Assembly: GCA_016124645.1 (NCBI GenBank)
Contig: WGNE01000046.1
Location: 1 to 42,575 of the forward strand
From: Alphaproteobacteria bacterium
GTDB lineage: Bacteria > Pseudomonadota > Alphaproteobacteria > Micavibrionales > UBA2020
DNA: 42,575 bases
Reading direction: 5' to 3'
Shown here: positions 33,532-42,510 of the stretch, piece by piece
How the letters are laid out: each line of letters begins with the position of its first letter
How positions within the stretch are numbered: position 1 is the first letter of the stretch
Translations under genes and position numbers: made by a program
The notes under the pieces: model-generated
Databases searched by the model: none
What the model was told of the DNA's origin: nothing
What the model saw: only the letters and a program-made list of their open reading frames with translations

Positions 33532-35325
33532 ATGGTCTGTCAGATGTTTCGAAAAAAAATAGTAAGATTTATGACGCCGCAGATAAGCAGAGTTTACTGC
33601 GAACGATATACTATATTTGTAAGCTTTATTTTTCTAGTGGGTTTAGTTATTTGTACATTGCTGAGCTTTAAAAAATGCTCTGCGGTCCCTATCTTGCGTA
33701 CATACTCAAAGTCGGAACTTGACAATATCCAAAGTGCCGCAGAAGACGGCAATATGTTCTATCAGAAAAAGCTTGGTTTCATCTATGTAGATGGAACGAC
33801 AGTGACCGAGACGCAAGGTTATTCTGAATTCATGGCGACTGGAGAGAAGGTAAAGATAACGAAGATAAAAAAAGACCCGGTGCTGGCGCTAAAGTGGCTC
33901 GATAAGGCGGCGCAACAGGGCGACGAAGATGCCTTGTTGTATATGGGGAGGGTTTTTCAGCTCGGAGAAGGTGTTCCGAAGAATATTTATAAAGCCTCTG
34001 TCTATTTCAGGCAGGCCGCTAAACAGGGGAGCCCTCGCGCACAGGACCTTTTGGGAAGGCTCTTTCGCGATGGAAAAGGCGTTGAACAAGACTGCCGTGT
34101 AGCAGAGCATTGGTTTAAACAGTCTGCTCTCCGACAGAATCTTGAAGGTGCAGATGATTTATCTCGCATGTATCTCCAGGGCTGCAAAGATTTTCCGCCT
34201 GATTATAAAAAGGCATATTTTTGGGCATTTCTACCCATGCGGAAATCGGGCTTCAACCATAGTACCGTTGCTATTCAGCCGGACAATGGCGCTCCTGACA
34301 CTTTCGTGACAGGGGGCGAAACTTTTTCGACCGCTCAAATCCGCCGGAAAAAGACCGTTGCACATTTAACGACCAAAGTGCGCGCGGAGTTGGATCAGCA
34401 GATACAAGAGTGGCAACCTCCATTCTTGCAGCACTCCAGCCACTTGCCCGATTATAAGCCGATGTATTTTGCAGGAGGTTCGTGCACGCAAGCAAGTTAT
34501 GCACTTCCCAAATATGTTCCATACCCGGTGGCTCTTACTAGGTTCTGCGGCTCAACCCCGCCGGAAAAGCCGGAACCTGATTGCAAAACGGCGTTGGCCG
34601 AAGTGCAAAGAGGAAATATTCAAGCTCAGCTATATTTGGGGTGGAAATATTATTATGGAGATCCTCTTGATCGCGGCTGTACACAAGACAAACAAAAGGC
34701 CTTGGATCTGATCAAAAGCGCCGCAGAACAGGGGTCGCCCGAAGGACAATGTTCACTGAGCTCGCTGTACGACCCTGCAAGCGAATCCTTGGGGACTAAG
34801 GCTTTAATAACTGAGGTGCTCAAGCCGAGCTATGTACAAGAATATTTCTGGGCGAAACTTGCGGAGAAAGCCGGTCTCGGCAGTGTTGATATCATGCTTG
34901 GAGGTACTGACAAATTAACGCCGCAGCAAAAAGAAGACACTGATAAAGCGGTTAGCGCATGGCGTCCCAGAATAGATCTTAAGGCCGCCGAAACAGGAGA
35001 TGCCGCACTGCAGTACTGGATAGGCATGCTCTATAATAACGGCTGGGGCTATCCGCAAGACAGCGGCAAAGCTGTCAAATGGTTCCTGCGGGCTGCAAAT
35101 AAGGGGAGCCGTTACGCGCAGTTCATGCTGATTCACTCGTTCATGAAGGGGGACGGTACGGGGCAAAGCTATGCCAAGGCCTATTTTTGGTACATGGTCC
35201 TGCTGAAAGGCGATTCTCACGAGGTTCAGGACAGGACAGATTGGTACCAAAGCATGAAATATCTGAGTGACATGCAGATGCGTAAGATAAGGCAGCAAGC
35301 ATTCGTATGGAAGCCTACTGATTAG
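33532..35325 (+). CDS. Membrane-anchored Sel1-repeat protein
   Basis: 597 residues. A basic N-terminus and one hydrophobic helix (FVSFIFLVGLVICTLLSF, about 29-46) anchor the protein, and the rest is likely periplasmic. At least five Sel1 repeats are visible, such as ALLYMGRVFQLGEGVPKNIY, AQDLLGRLFRDGKGVEQD and AQFMLIHSFMKGDGTGQSYA, in two blocks separated by a non-repeat region (about 250-360) with several cysteines. A second start (33544) is possible. Codon use is low-GC, unlike the flanking core genes. Bounded on the right by the 27-bp repeat 17 bp after the stop. Unrelated in sequence to the Sel1 gene at 23156. Confidence 0.85.
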   Translation: MVCQMFRKKIVRFMTPQISRVYCERYTIFVSFIFLVGLVICTLLSFKKCSAVPILRTYSKSELDNIQSAAEDGNMFYQKKLGFIYVDGTTVTETQGYSEFMATGEKVKITKIKKDPVLALKWLDKAAQQGDEDALLYMGRVFQLGEGVPKNIYKASVYFRQAAKQGSPRAQDLLGRLFRDGKGVEQDCRVAEHWFKQSALRQNLEGADDLSRMYLQGCKDFPPDYKKAYFWAFLPMRKSGFNHSTVAIQPDNGAPDTFVTGGETFSTAQIRRKKTVAHLTTKVRAELDQQIQEWQPPFLQHSSHLPDYKPMYFAGGSCTQASYALPKYVPYPVALTRFCGSTPPEKPEPDCKTALAEVQRGNIQAQLYLGWKYYYGDPLDRGCTQDKQKALDLIKSAAEQGSPEGQCSLSSLYDPASESLGTKALITEVLKPSYVQEYFWAKLAEKAGLGSVDIMLGGTDKLTPQQKEDTDKAVSAWRPRIDLKAAETGDAALQYWIGMLYNNGWGYPQDSGKAVKWFLRAANKGSRYAQFMLIHSFMKGDGTGQSYAKAYFWYMVLLKGDSHEVQDRTDWYQSMKYLSDMQMRKIRQQAFVWKPTD

Positions 35326-35341
35326 CTTAATCAATGGGGTC

Positions 35342-35368
35342 AATCAATGGGGTCGGAGTAAATTGAAA
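35342..35368 (+). repeat. Right copy of a 27-bp direct repeat
   Basis: Identical to 33044-33070, with the AATCAATGGGGT subunit repeated at 35329-35340. It closes the island; core-like GC resumes within 60 bp. I recall similar strings (TGGGGTC-x-GAGTAAATT) beside IS200-like transposase genes in other bacteria, but none is present here. Confidence 0.85.
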
Positions 35369-35414
35369 AAATATTATTTCGCCGTCTCTGCATAAGGCCT
35401 TTTTAAAAAACCTC

Positions 35415-36530
35415 TCAATCCTCCCCCTCATCCCCCGCCCTCGGCGCACTAAAGCAGAAGGCGGCGATGCGGCGGAAGTAGAGGAAGGCGAGCAGGGCGC
35501 AGAAAGCCTCCAGCATGACGGCGAATTGCAGCCAGCCGCGCGTATAGACGAAGGCTGAGCCGCGCGTTTGCGAGAGCCGGTCGTAGCCGAGGGTCAGCCT
35601 GTCCCCCACGTGGCAATAGGGGCTGAACATGCTGGCGCGCACGAGCTGGTGCGCGGGAACGTAGCGGCCTTCGCCCTCTGCGCGCGCATAGTCGAAAAGA
35701 TTGGCGGTATCGAGATAGAAGCGCACCGTCATGTCGCAGGTATCGAATTTTCCCGGCTTGTAATCCGTCTTCACCACCACGGCGGGGGTGAGCGCGGGGT
35801 CGGTCACGAAGGCGCCGGGCGACATGAAAAAGATATCCGACACCGGCAACAGCAGCAGGATGAAAAAGAAGATAAGGTTCCCCTTGTGCGCGAAGAAGGC
35901 GGGCTGGCTTTCGCGCAGGTCGTCCGCCAGCCGCCCCGCATCGAAAGTCGCGCCCGTGTCCGGCGGGCCCGCATCCGCGTCCTTTTGTTTCTCCAGTTCC
36001 TCGCGCTGCTCGCGGAACCGCTTCCACGGCACGGTACGCTCCCGCGCGGCGAAAAGGATGGACGCGCCGATGGCGAGGGCGAAGCAGGCCGTCTCGAAGA
36101 TATAGAGCGTGGGGCGGAATGCGTAGAGCGAGCGCACGGCGTAGAAATAATCCAGCACGGCGAAGGGGAGGACGACGCGCAGCCAGTCCGCGGCGGCGTC
36201 ATGCCACCCCGCCAGCCGGAAGCCCGCGGGATAGATGCGCGAGACGGCGGCGCGGGAGATGCGCCCGTCGTTTTTCGAAAGTTCCTCGTACAGCCGCAGG
36301 CTGGTCTCCACGCTGGCGCGGGCGGTGGAGCCGTCGGGCAGGTGAAGCTCCAGCACCTGTTGCGGCTTGTTCTTGCCCCGCGCGGGGCGGCGGCCGACCC
36401 AGCGGGCGCTCACCGCGTCCGACGCGAAGGCGAAAAGCACGTTGCGGCCAAGGCTGTGCAGGGCGATGAACAGCATGAACCCGCTGATGATGAGAAGATG
36501 TCCCTCGTTCAGCGTGGTGTAATCGGTCAT
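35415..36530 (-). CDS. Inner-membrane protein, unrecognised (possibly DUF3592-like)
   Basis: 371 residues with about five membrane segments: one near the N-terminus (LLIISGFMLFIALHS), two in the middle (WLRVVLPFAVLDYFYAV, LYIFETACFALAIGASILFAA), one at about 220 (LIFFFILLLLPVSDIFFM) and one near the C-terminus (LQFAVMLEAFCALLAFLYF). The soluble part between the last two carries YKPGKFDTCDMTVRFYLDTAN and GDRLTLGYDRLSQTRGSAFVY, reminiscent of DUF3592 extracellular domains. It ends the leftward pair beginning at 37055. Function unknown. Confidence 0.78.
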   Translation of the reverse strand: MTDYTTLNEGHLLIISGFMLFIALHSLGRNVLFAFASDAVSARWVGRRPARGKNKPQQVLELHLPDGSTARASVETSLRLYEELSKNDGRISRAAVSRIYPAGFRLAGWHDAAADWLRVVLPFAVLDYFYAVRSLYAFRPTLYIFETACFALAIGASILFAARERTVPWKRFREQREELEKQKDADAGPPDTGATFDAGRLADDLRESQPAFFAHKGNLIFFFILLLLPVSDIFFMSPGAFVTDPALTPAVVVKTDYKPGKFDTCDMTVRFYLDTANLFDYARAEGEGRYVPAHQLVRASMFSPYCHVGDRLTLGYDRLSQTRGSAFVYTRGWLQFAVMLEAFCALLAFLYFRRIAAFCFSAPRAGDEGED

Positions 36531-36575
36531 GGCGCTTTATCCCCCGCGCGGGCGTCGCCGCGGCGCGGCCGGTTG

Positions 36576-37055
36576 TCAGCCCGGGTTTTTCGGGGCGGAG
36601 ATGGGAGAAATTTTGGAGATCTGCTTATGCAGGTCGTTTTGCAGGTCATGCGGCACATAAGGCTTCACGCCGTAGGCAGCCGCGCCCGCGAAGGTGCCGA
36701 CGATCTCGCCCGGCATCCCGGCGAGGGAGACGATGGCCCCCGGCACGAAGGCGATCTTGTCGCTGCGGTGGCCCTCGTTCAGGCCTTTCAGCGCGCTGCC
36801 GGTTTTGTGCGCCACCCATTCGCTGGGCGTTTTCGGCGGGAAGAGCTTGAACTCGAACGGCGACATGTTGCTGTAGCGGATCCACTCGGCGTTTTCCTTG
36901 GATGCGCTGTTGAAAGCCTCGTGCAGTACGCCGCTCTGGGTGAATTCCGTCTTGTGGCGGGCAAAATCATCATGCGCGCGGATGGCCCCGCTGGTGAAGG
37001 TCAGCCCGTTGACGGCGATCAGCGTGGCGAGAAAAGCGGTCTTCAATGCGGACAT
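36576..37055 (-). CDS. Secreted protein, unrecognised
   Basis: 159 residues from ATG 37055 with GGAG upstream; the frame is open to 37103 but the added residues lack a ribosome site. The N-terminal LKTAFLATLIAVNGLTFTSGAIRA is a signal peptide ending near residue 25. The mature part is hydrophilic with SGVLHEAFNSASKENAEW and a hydrophobic stretch FVPGAIVSLAGMPGEIVGTFAGAAAYG. It likely acts in the periplasm. It is 45 bp upstream of the membrane protein gene on the same strand, a possible operon. No family recognised. Confidence 0.7.
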   Translation of the reverse strand: MSALKTAFLATLIAVNGLTFTSGAIRAHDDFARHKTEFTQSGVLHEAFNSASKENAEWIRYSNMSPFEFKLFPPKTPSEWVAHKTGSALKGLNEGHRSDKIAFVPGAIVSLAGMPGEIVGTFAGAAAYGVKPYVPHDLQNDLHKQISKISPISAPKNPG

Positions 37056-37197
37056 GGCGAAGGCTCCGTAACGATGGAAAATGCGATGCCAAGACATTCG
37101 CATATGAAGCCGCCGGGTTCAATGCGGATTAACACTTTCTTCATGGATATGGGGTAGGCTGCGGTTAAGTATTATGTCTTATCGCGGGTGACGGGCG

Positions 37198-37962
37198 GTG
37201 AAAGAACAGATGAACGATGCGGCCGAAAAAGGCGTGACAGAGGATGCCGCCGCAAAAGCGTCGGCGGCGGAGCACCCTTTCGCGGGCATCGACGTTTCGG
37301 AGCTGACGCTTTTCCACGGCATGAGGACGCCGCTGGAGGGCGACGCGCTGCTGCCGGTCAACGAGCGGGACATCAACGGCAAAAAAGCCAAATATCTTTT
37401 CGCGACGCCCTATGTCGCCAAGTCGCTGATGTTCGCCTTCGACTGGCGCAAGGAGGAGGCGATCGTGGGCGGCCCCGTGCGGGGTTCCGCCGACCAGTTC
37501 ATCATCGTCTGCGAAAGGGAGCGGACGATGAAAAAAGACATCGACCTTTATTTGTATTCCTTCAACGGCGGCGGGCACGGGTTTGAAAAGACGACGTCGG
37601 GGCAGGCTTACCTGAAGGGCAAGAGCGACAAGAACTACGACACGCGGGAATTCGCGACGGAGAAAGCGGTGCCGGCATCCGCGCTGGGCGAGCCCCGGCG
37701 CATCCGCAGCCTCGACGAGGTGATGCAGGGCGGCCTGCAGATATTCTCGACCGCCAGATCGCGGCAAGAGCTTCTCGCCGAAGGCTTCCTCGACCAGAAA
37801 TACATGGATATGCCGCCCGCGCAATGGCTGTTCAAATTGCTCGGCGACGGCTTCGTCTGGGAAAACGACGCACGCGGCGTCAACCCCAACCCGCTGCTGA
37901 AAAAATCATTCGAAAAACTCTCCGCCCGTGTGCAGCACCCGCGGCCCGAAGGCGGTTTATGA
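37198..37962 (+). CDS. Unrecognised protein with weak ADP-ribosyltransferase-like motifs
   Basis: 254 residues from GTG 37198 (GGGTGA upstream); ATG 37210 is the alternative. After a hydrophilic lead, residues 36-83 read ELTLFHGMRTPLEG and KKAKYLFATPYVAKSLMFAFD. The order His-Gly (40-41) then FATP with a following A-x-x-FAF resembles the start of ADP-ribosyltransferase or PARP-like domains, in which HG contacts NAD. No clear catalytic Glu or the rest of the fold can be identified by eye. No signal peptide. It overlaps the convergent OmdA-like gene by 6 bp. Assignment is speculative. Confidence 0.7.
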   Translation: MKEQMNDAAEKGVTEDAAAKASAAEHPFAGIDVSELTLFHGMRTPLEGDALLPVNERDINGKKAKYLFATPYVAKSLMFAFDWRKEEAIVGGPVRGSADQFIIVCERERTMKKDIDLYLYSFNGGGHGFEKTTSGQAYLKGKSDKNYDTREFATEKAVPASALGEPRRIRSLDEVMQGGLQIFSTARSRQELLAEGFLDQKYMDMPPAQWLFKLLGDGFVWENDARGVNPNPLLKKSFEKLSARVQHPRPEGGL

Positions 37963-38250
37963 GCGTTTTGTCTTTTCCCGGTGCGGGCAGCCGGGCCAGC
38001 AGCAGGGGCGGCGCTTGCCGTCCTCGAGGTTCGACAGGCCCCATTCGATGCGGTGGCTGCGCGTTTCCTCTTTTTTCGCGGATGTGATCCAGCATATCCA
38101 CTCGTTGCGGGCGAGGGGCGTGATGTCCTGCCACGTCGCCGCGGCTTTGGGGGAAGCGAGCAGCGATTTTTTCAGGTCCGCGGGCAGGTCGTGCACCGTG
38201 CCGCCCTGAAGCGTGCCTTTCGTCTTCGTTTTTATCGTTACTTTTGTCAT
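37957..38250 (-). CDS. YdeI/OmdA-family protein (bacteriocin-protection type)
   Basis: 97 residues covering the C-terminal OmdA domain: DLPADLKKSLLASPKAAATW, then ITPLARNEWICWITSAKKEETR and RIEWGLSNLEDGKRRPCCWPGCPHR, which is diagnostic. Related proteins were linked to resistance to polymyxin or bacteriocins; a role here is not shown. It ends 6 bp inside the convergent gene. There is no signal peptide. Confidence 0.85.
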   Translation of the reverse strand: MTKVTIKTKTKGTLQGGTVHDLPADLKKSLLASPKAAATWQDITPLARNEWICWITSAKKEETRSHRIEWGLSNLEDGKRRPCCWPGCPHREKTKRS

Positions 38251-38387
38251 GTGGGTTTTCCGCGCGGGCAGACTATGCAGACTATAAAAAGGTCGTCCCC
38301 GACCTTAGCCGATGGATGCGGCCTGCGTAAATCGCGGCACCCGCGCATTCGCACCTTTAGGGAAAATACCGTCACATTCATGCATCA

Positions 38388-38424
38388 CCCCGCCATAATA
38401 TTCCATGGAATATGGCAAGCGGGG
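38388..38424. promoter_or_regulatory. Palindrome in the hppA upstream region
   Basis: A perfect 16-bp palindrome, ATATTCCATGGAATAT (38398-38413), is bracketed by CCCCGC (38388-38393) and GCGGGG (38419-38424). It could fold as a hairpin or act as an operator about 120 bp ahead of hppA. The rest of the 38251-38544 gap shows no gene. Confidence 0.5.
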
Positions 38425-38544
38425 CTTGCTATGTGGTTCTGGTTTGGGCATCTTCCCACGACTCAATATTAATTCCGGCCCGGTCGGGGATTCTGTACAG
38501 GGGCTCCGCCCGGAAAAACAAAAACACTCAAGAGGAAGCAATCA

Positions 38545-40662
38545 ATGACGTTTGATATCCAGACAATCATTATCGGCTCCGGGCTGCTCGCCTTGCTTTA
38601 CGGCGTGCTGACCGGTTTCCAGGTAATGTCCGCCAGTTCGGGCAACGCGCGCATGCGCGAAATCGCCGCCGCCGTGCAGGAAGGCGCCAGCGCCTACCTG
38701 AACCGCCAGTATTCGACCATCGCCGCCGTCGGCGTCGTCGTGGCCATCATTCTCGGCTGGTCGCTGGGCGCGCAAGTGGGCGCGGGCTTCGCCATCGGCG
38801 CGGTCCTTTCGGGCGCGGCCGGCTACATCGGCATGAACGTCTCGGTCCGCGCGAACGTGCGCACGGCCGACGCCGCGCAGAAGGGCCTGAAGGAAGCGCT
38901 TTCCGTCGCCTTCAAGTCCGGCGCCATCACCGGGCTTCTGGTCGTGGGCCTCGGCCTGCTGGGCGTCGCCGGCTACTACTTCTTCCTCGTCAACAAGGGC
39001 GAAACCAGCCGCGAGGTTCTGGAATCGCTCGTCGCGCTGGGCTTCGGCGCGTCGCTGATCTCCATCTTCGCCCGTCTGGGCGGCGGCATCTTCACCAAGG
39101 GTGCTGACGTGGGCGCCGACCTTTGCGGCAAGATCGAATCCAACCTGCCGGAAGACGCCCCCCGCAACCCCGCCGTCATCGCCGACAACGTGGGCGACAA
39201 CGTGGGCGACTGCGCCGGCATGGCCGCCGACCTTTTCGAGACCTACGCGGTCACGGTGGTCGCCACCATGCTTATCGCCGCCAGCGTCTTCACCGACGCC
39301 GCCGTCACCAAGATGATGGAGCTGCCGCTTCTCATCTGCGCGCTGTGCATCGTTTCTTCCATCATCGGCACGTTCTTCGTCCGTCTTGGCAGCAGCGAGA
39401 ACATCATGGGCGCGCTCTACAAGGGCGTCATCGCCACGGGCGTGGTTTCGGCCGGCCTCATCTACTGGGCGATCAACACGCACATCGGCATGCATGACTC
39501 CGTCACGACGGTCGATAACGTCGATATCTCGGGCATGCAGCTGTTCTACTGCGCGCTGACCGGCCTCGGCGTGACCGCGCTGCTGGTCTGGATCACCGAG
39601 TACTACACCTCGACCGAGTACCGCCCCGTGCGTTCCATCGCGCAGGCGTCGGAAACCGGCCACGGCACCAACATCATCCAGGGGCTCGCCGTCTCGATGG
39701 AAGCCACCGCGCTTCCCGTGATCGTCATCGCCATCGGCATCTACATCGCGCACCTTGAAGCGGGCCTTTACGGCATCGCCTTCGCCGCGACGACGATGCT
39801 GGCGCTGGCCGGCATGATCGTGGCGCTGGACGCCTACGGCCCCGTGACGGACAACGCCGGCGGCATCGCCGAGATGTCCGACCTGCCGAAAAAAGTCCGC
39901 GTCGTCACCGACGCGCTGGACGCCGTCGGCAACACGACCAAGGCCGTCACCAAGGGCTACGCGATCGGTTCCGCCGGTCTCGCGGCGCTGGTGCTTTTCG
40001 CCGCCTTCACCGAGGAGCTGAAGCACTACTTCGGCCCCATGACGGCGCATCCGCTGACCGTGTCCTTCCCGCTGAACGAGCCCTTCGTCATCATCGGCCT
40101 GTTCATCGGCGGCATGCTTCCCTACCTCTTCGCCTCGCTCAGCATGATGGCCGTCGGCCGTGCCGCGGGCGCGATCGTGGTGGAAGTCCGCCGCCAGCTG
40201 CGCGAGATCAAGGGCATCATGGAAGGCAAGACCAAGCCCGAGTACGGGCGCGCGGTCGATATGCTGACCAAGGCGGCGATCAAGGAGATGATCATCCCCT
40301 CGCTGCTGCCGGTGCTTTCGCCCATCGCCATGTTCTTCATCGTCAAATGGGTCTCCGGCTCCGTGACTTCCGCCTTCCAGACGGTCGGCGCGATGCTGGT
40401 CGGCACCATCGTGACGGGTCTCTTCGTCGCCATCTCGATGACCTCGGGCGGCGGCGCGTGGGACAACGCCAAGAAGTACATTGAAGAAGGCCACTTCGGC
40501 GGCAAAGGCTCCGAAGCGCACAAGGCTTCCGTGACGGGCGACACCGTCGGCGATCCGTACAAGGACACCGCCGGCCCCGCCGTCAACCCGCTCATCAAGA
40601 TCACCAACATCGTGGCGATCCTGCTGGTGGCGGTTGCAGCGAAGCTGATGGCCGGCGGCTAA
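38545..40662 (+). CDS. hppA: K+-independent H+-translocating pyrophosphatase
   Basis: 705 residues, a multi-pass membrane pump that couples pyrophosphate hydrolysis to proton export. The substrate-site motifs are [21 protein letters not shown] and [20 protein letters not shown]. At the position that separates classes, Lys466 in [21 protein letters not shown] and Thr469 mark the K+-independent type (Ala and Gly in the K+-dependent type). AGAGGAAG precedes the ATG. Monocistronic, with a palindrome upstream and a terminator downstream. It uses PPi from biosynthesis to energise the membrane. Full length. Confidence 0.97.
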   Translation: MTFDIQTIIIGSGLLALLYGVLTGFQVMSASSGNARMREIAAAVQEGASAYLNRQYSTIAAVGVVVAIILGWSLGAQVGAGFAIGAVLSGAAGYIGMNVSVRANVRTADAAQKGLKEALSVAFKSGAITGLLVVGLGLLGVAGYYFFLVNKGETSREVLESLVALGFGASLISIFARLGGGIFTKGADVGADLCGKIESNLPEDAPRNPAVIADNVGDNVGDCAGMAADLFETYAVTVVATMLIAASVFTDAAVTKMMELPLLICALCIVSSIIGTFFVRLGSSENIMGALYKGVIATGVVSAGLIYWAINTHIGMHDSVTTVDNVDISGMQLFYCALTGLGVTALLVWITEYYTSTEYRPVRSIAQASETGHGTNIIQGLAVSMEATALPVIVIAIGIYIAHLEAGLYGIAFAATTMLALAGMIVALDAYGPVTDNAGGIAEMSDLPKKVRVVTDALDAVGNTTKAVTKGYAIGSAGLAALVLFAAFTEELKHYFGPMTAHPLTVSFPLNEPFVIIGLFIGGMLPYLFASLSMMAVGRAAGAIVVEVRRQLREIKGIMEGKTKPEYGRAVDMLTKAAIKEMIIPSLLPVLSPIAMFFIVKWVSGSVTSAFQTVGAMLVGTIVTGLFVAISMTSGGGAWDNAKKYIEEGHFGGKGSEAHKASVTGDTVGDPYKDTAGPAVNPLIKITNIVAILLVAVAAKLMAGG

Positions 40663-40687
40663 GCCGACAGCCTGACGGCTTGATTTG

Positions 40688-40722
40688 AAAAGCCCCGCGT
40701 CTTTCACGGCGCGGGGTTTTTT
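40688..40722 (+). terminator. Terminator of hppA
   Basis: Stem CCCCGCG (40693-40699) with CGCGGGG (40710-40716), 10-nt loop, followed by six T. It lies 26 bp after the hppA stop. Confidence 0.92.
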
Positions 40723-40790
40723 CATGGCCGCCGCGCGGCGGGCGGGCAGGGGGGCTTGACTGTTCCCATAAAGTCATTATCCTGTAGGGC

Positions 40791-41363
40791 ATGACAAAAG
40801 GCTACAGACCCCAATACCCGCCCGGGATGCGTATCGCCCCTGCCGTGATGGTGCAGGAGGACATCGACGATTTCTTCAAGCGCATCGCCGAGGGCCGCCA
40901 TGACTCCGCCGCGAAAACGCTGGACACTTTCGGCTGGCTGCTGGAGCACAAGGACAAGAGCCGGCAGGCGACCCCCCTCATCATCGCCGCGCGCGAGGGC
41001 CGGCTTGAAACCGTGAAATTCCTGAAAGACCGCGGCGCGGATATCGAGGCCGTGGACGGCGCGGGCATGACCGCCCTCATGAACGCCTGCGAAAAGGGCG
41101 AGGTGACGGTCGCGACATGGCTCGCCGAGAACGGGGCGCGCGCCGGGCGCGTCAACGCCGCCGGTCTTTCCGCCGCCACCTGCGCGAACGCGGGCGACTT
41201 CCCCTCGCTCGGCGAGAAGATGAAGGAATACGCGATGAAGGAAGTCGAAGGCATGCGCAACGCCTGGAAAGCCGCCGCCGGCAAAATGTCGGACGGCGCG
41301 TCGGAAGACGTGAAGCTGATGAAGAAAATCACCCTGCGCGGCAAAAACCCGCCCGCGCCTTAA
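40791..41363 (+). CDS. Ankyrin-repeat protein
   Basis: 190 residues. Two to three ankyrin repeats in the middle (ATPLIIAAREGRLETVKFLKDRGADIEAVD and MTALMNACEKGEVTVATWLAENGARAGRVN, about residues 60-120). The first 45 residues (IDDFFKRIAEGRHDSAAKTLD) look like a capping repeat. No signal peptide; likely cytosolic binding module. Downstream of the hppA terminator, so probably its own promoter, though none stands out. It is not obviously a paralogue of the ankyrin gene at 11010. Confidence 0.85.
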   Translation: MTKGYRPQYPPGMRIAPAVMVQEDIDDFFKRIAEGRHDSAAKTLDTFGWLLEHKDKSRQATPLIIAAREGRLETVKFLKDRGADIEAVDGAGMTALMNACEKGEVTVATWLAENGARAGRVNAAGLSAATCANAGDFPSLGEKMKEYAMKEVEGMRNAWKAAAGKMSDGASEDVKLMKKITLRGKNPPAP

Positions 41364-41375
41364 ATTCCCGCTCCC

Positions 41376-41837
41376 TTAATTCCCGTCCTTCTCGCCTTTT
41401 TTCTTGTTGAACTTGCCGAGGTTGCCGAGGAACTGCTGCACGGCGGTGTATTCCTTGCCCGCGCTGGGGGTCGTGCGGCTGACGGGGGTGACGTCTTCGG
41501 CCAGTTTTGGATCCACTTCGGAGACGTCCGTCACCATGTCGCTGCCGTCGAAGGTGACTTTCACCACGGTGCGCTTGTCCACCTTGGGCGCGAAGATGCC
41601 GGTGCGTTTGTCCACCTCGCCCACGTAATACCACGTATTGGGATCGAAGGCGGGCACGAGGGTCGGCGGTCCCCAGGCCTGCTCGACGTCCGCGCGGGTC
41701 GAGGTCATGGGGGTGACCTGCGAGAGCTTGGCCGGGGTCAGCATGTTGCCGTGCGCCGAGACCATGGGTGAGCAGCCGGACGCCGTCAGGCAGAGGGCGA
41801 GGGCGGCGAGCGATGCTTTGAGCGGATGAAACGACAT
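41376..41837 (-). CDS. bamE: Outer-membrane assembly lipoprotein BamE (SmpA/OmlA family)
   Basis: 153 residues from ATG 41837 with AAGAGG upstream; upstream in-frame codons to 41939 are excluded by the promoter found there. A lipoprotein signal with lipobox LTASGC precedes the SmpA/OmlA fold: LSQVTPMTSTRADVEQAWGPP, NTWYYVGEV and RTVVKVTFDGSDMVTDVSEVD. BamE stabilises the BamA-BamD complex at the outer membrane. The gene is divergent from DUF177, a common order in alphaproteobacteria. The C-terminal Lys/Gly-rich tail is unremarkable. Confidence 0.93.
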   Translation of the reverse strand: MSFHPLKASLAALALCLTASGCSPMVSAHGNMLTPAKLSQVTPMTSTRADVEQAWGPPTLVPAFDPNTWYYVGEVDKRTGIFAPKVDKRTVVKVTFDGSDMVTDVSEVDPKLAEDVTPVSRTTPSAGKEYTAVQQFLGNLGKFNKKKGEKDGN

Positions 41838-41865
41838 GCGAAACCTCTTGTGCGGGAAACGATTT

Positions 41866-41894
41866 TTTATACGCCTTTCTCCCTGAAAAGACAA
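41866..41894 (-). promoter_or_regulatory. bamE promoter
   Basis: Minus-strand TTGTCT (41889-41894), 17-bp spacer, TATAAA (41866-41871), about 30 bp before the ATG. Close to the sigma70 consensus. Confidence 0.65.
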
Positions 41895-42012
41895 GATATT
41901 GCCGCCGGAATAAGGAAAACCCTTGGTTTCGGCCGTCAAACCGTGCTATAGCACATTGTTTTTTTAAGCGGTTTGAGACGAGAGTTTGACGGCAAGACAG
42001 GACCGGAACGAC

Positions 42013-42510
42013 ATGACAGTGAAAGAAAAAAGCGCGGCGGGCGTCGAATTTTCCCGCGTGATCGCGGTGGAAGGCATCACCCCCGACAAAATCCGGCACG
42101 AGACCATCGAGGCCACGCCCGCGGAATGCGCGGCGCTGGCCAAGCGCCTCGACCTGCGCGAACTGGAATATTTCCGCGCCCGCATCAACATCCGCCGCGT
42201 GGCGGGGGGCACGGCCATCCGCCTCGAAGGCCATATCGAGGCCGAGGCGGTGCAGGCCTGCGTCGTTTCCCTGCAGGATGTGCATACCCATGTCGAGAGC
42301 AGCTTCGAGACCTTTTTCAGCGAAGACGGCAAGAGCGACGATGAAATCGACTTCTCGCAGGAGGGCGCGGAGAATATCCCCGAGCCGGTGGTGAATGGCG
42401 TCATCGACCTCGGCGAGGTTTCGGCGCAGTATCTTTCGCTGGAGCTCGACCCCTATCCGCGCGCGCCCGGCGTCAGCCTCGCCGCGCAGATGAGCGAGAC
42501 GGGCGGCTAG
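42013..42510 (+). CDS. DUF177/YceD-family protein, apparently truncated by an in-frame amber codon
   Basis: 165 residues from ATG 42013 (a TTG at 41986 is an alternative). FSRVIAVEGITPDK, RLEGHIEAEAVQACVVSLQDV and the DLGEVSAQYLSLELDPYPRAPG segment are typical of DUF177/YceD, linked to 23S rRNA accumulation and usually followed by lipid-synthesis genes. The frame stops at TAG 42508-42510, but translation in the same frame continues PRNNPFHVLQSVTAGGG, matching the family's conserved C-terminal NPF-x-VL. Either a nonsense mutation, a sequencing error or readthrough is possible. The rest of the gene, 21 codons, runs to the right edge. Confidence 0.88.
   Translation: MTVKEKSAAGVEFSRVIAVEGITPDKIRHETIEATPAECAALAKRLDLRELEYFRARINIRRVAGGTAIRLEGHIEAEAVQACVVSLQDVHTHVESSFETFFSEDGKSDDEIDFSQEGAENIPEPVVNGVIDLGEVSAQYLSLELDPYPRAPGVSLAAQMSETGG

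Noticed and set aside
33465-33671. A 68-codon frame overlapping the start of the anchored Sel1 gene
   Set aside because: No ribosome site and it overlaps the transmembrane start of a well-supported gene in another frame.
33044-35368. The 27-bp repeats as attachment sites of an integrative element
   Set aside because: No integrase, transposase or tRNA boundary is present between or beside them, so an att-site label is not supported.
38542-40725. A 727-codon open frame opposite hppA
   Set aside because: Antisense shadow; composition and lack of motifs contrast with the intact pyrophosphatase.
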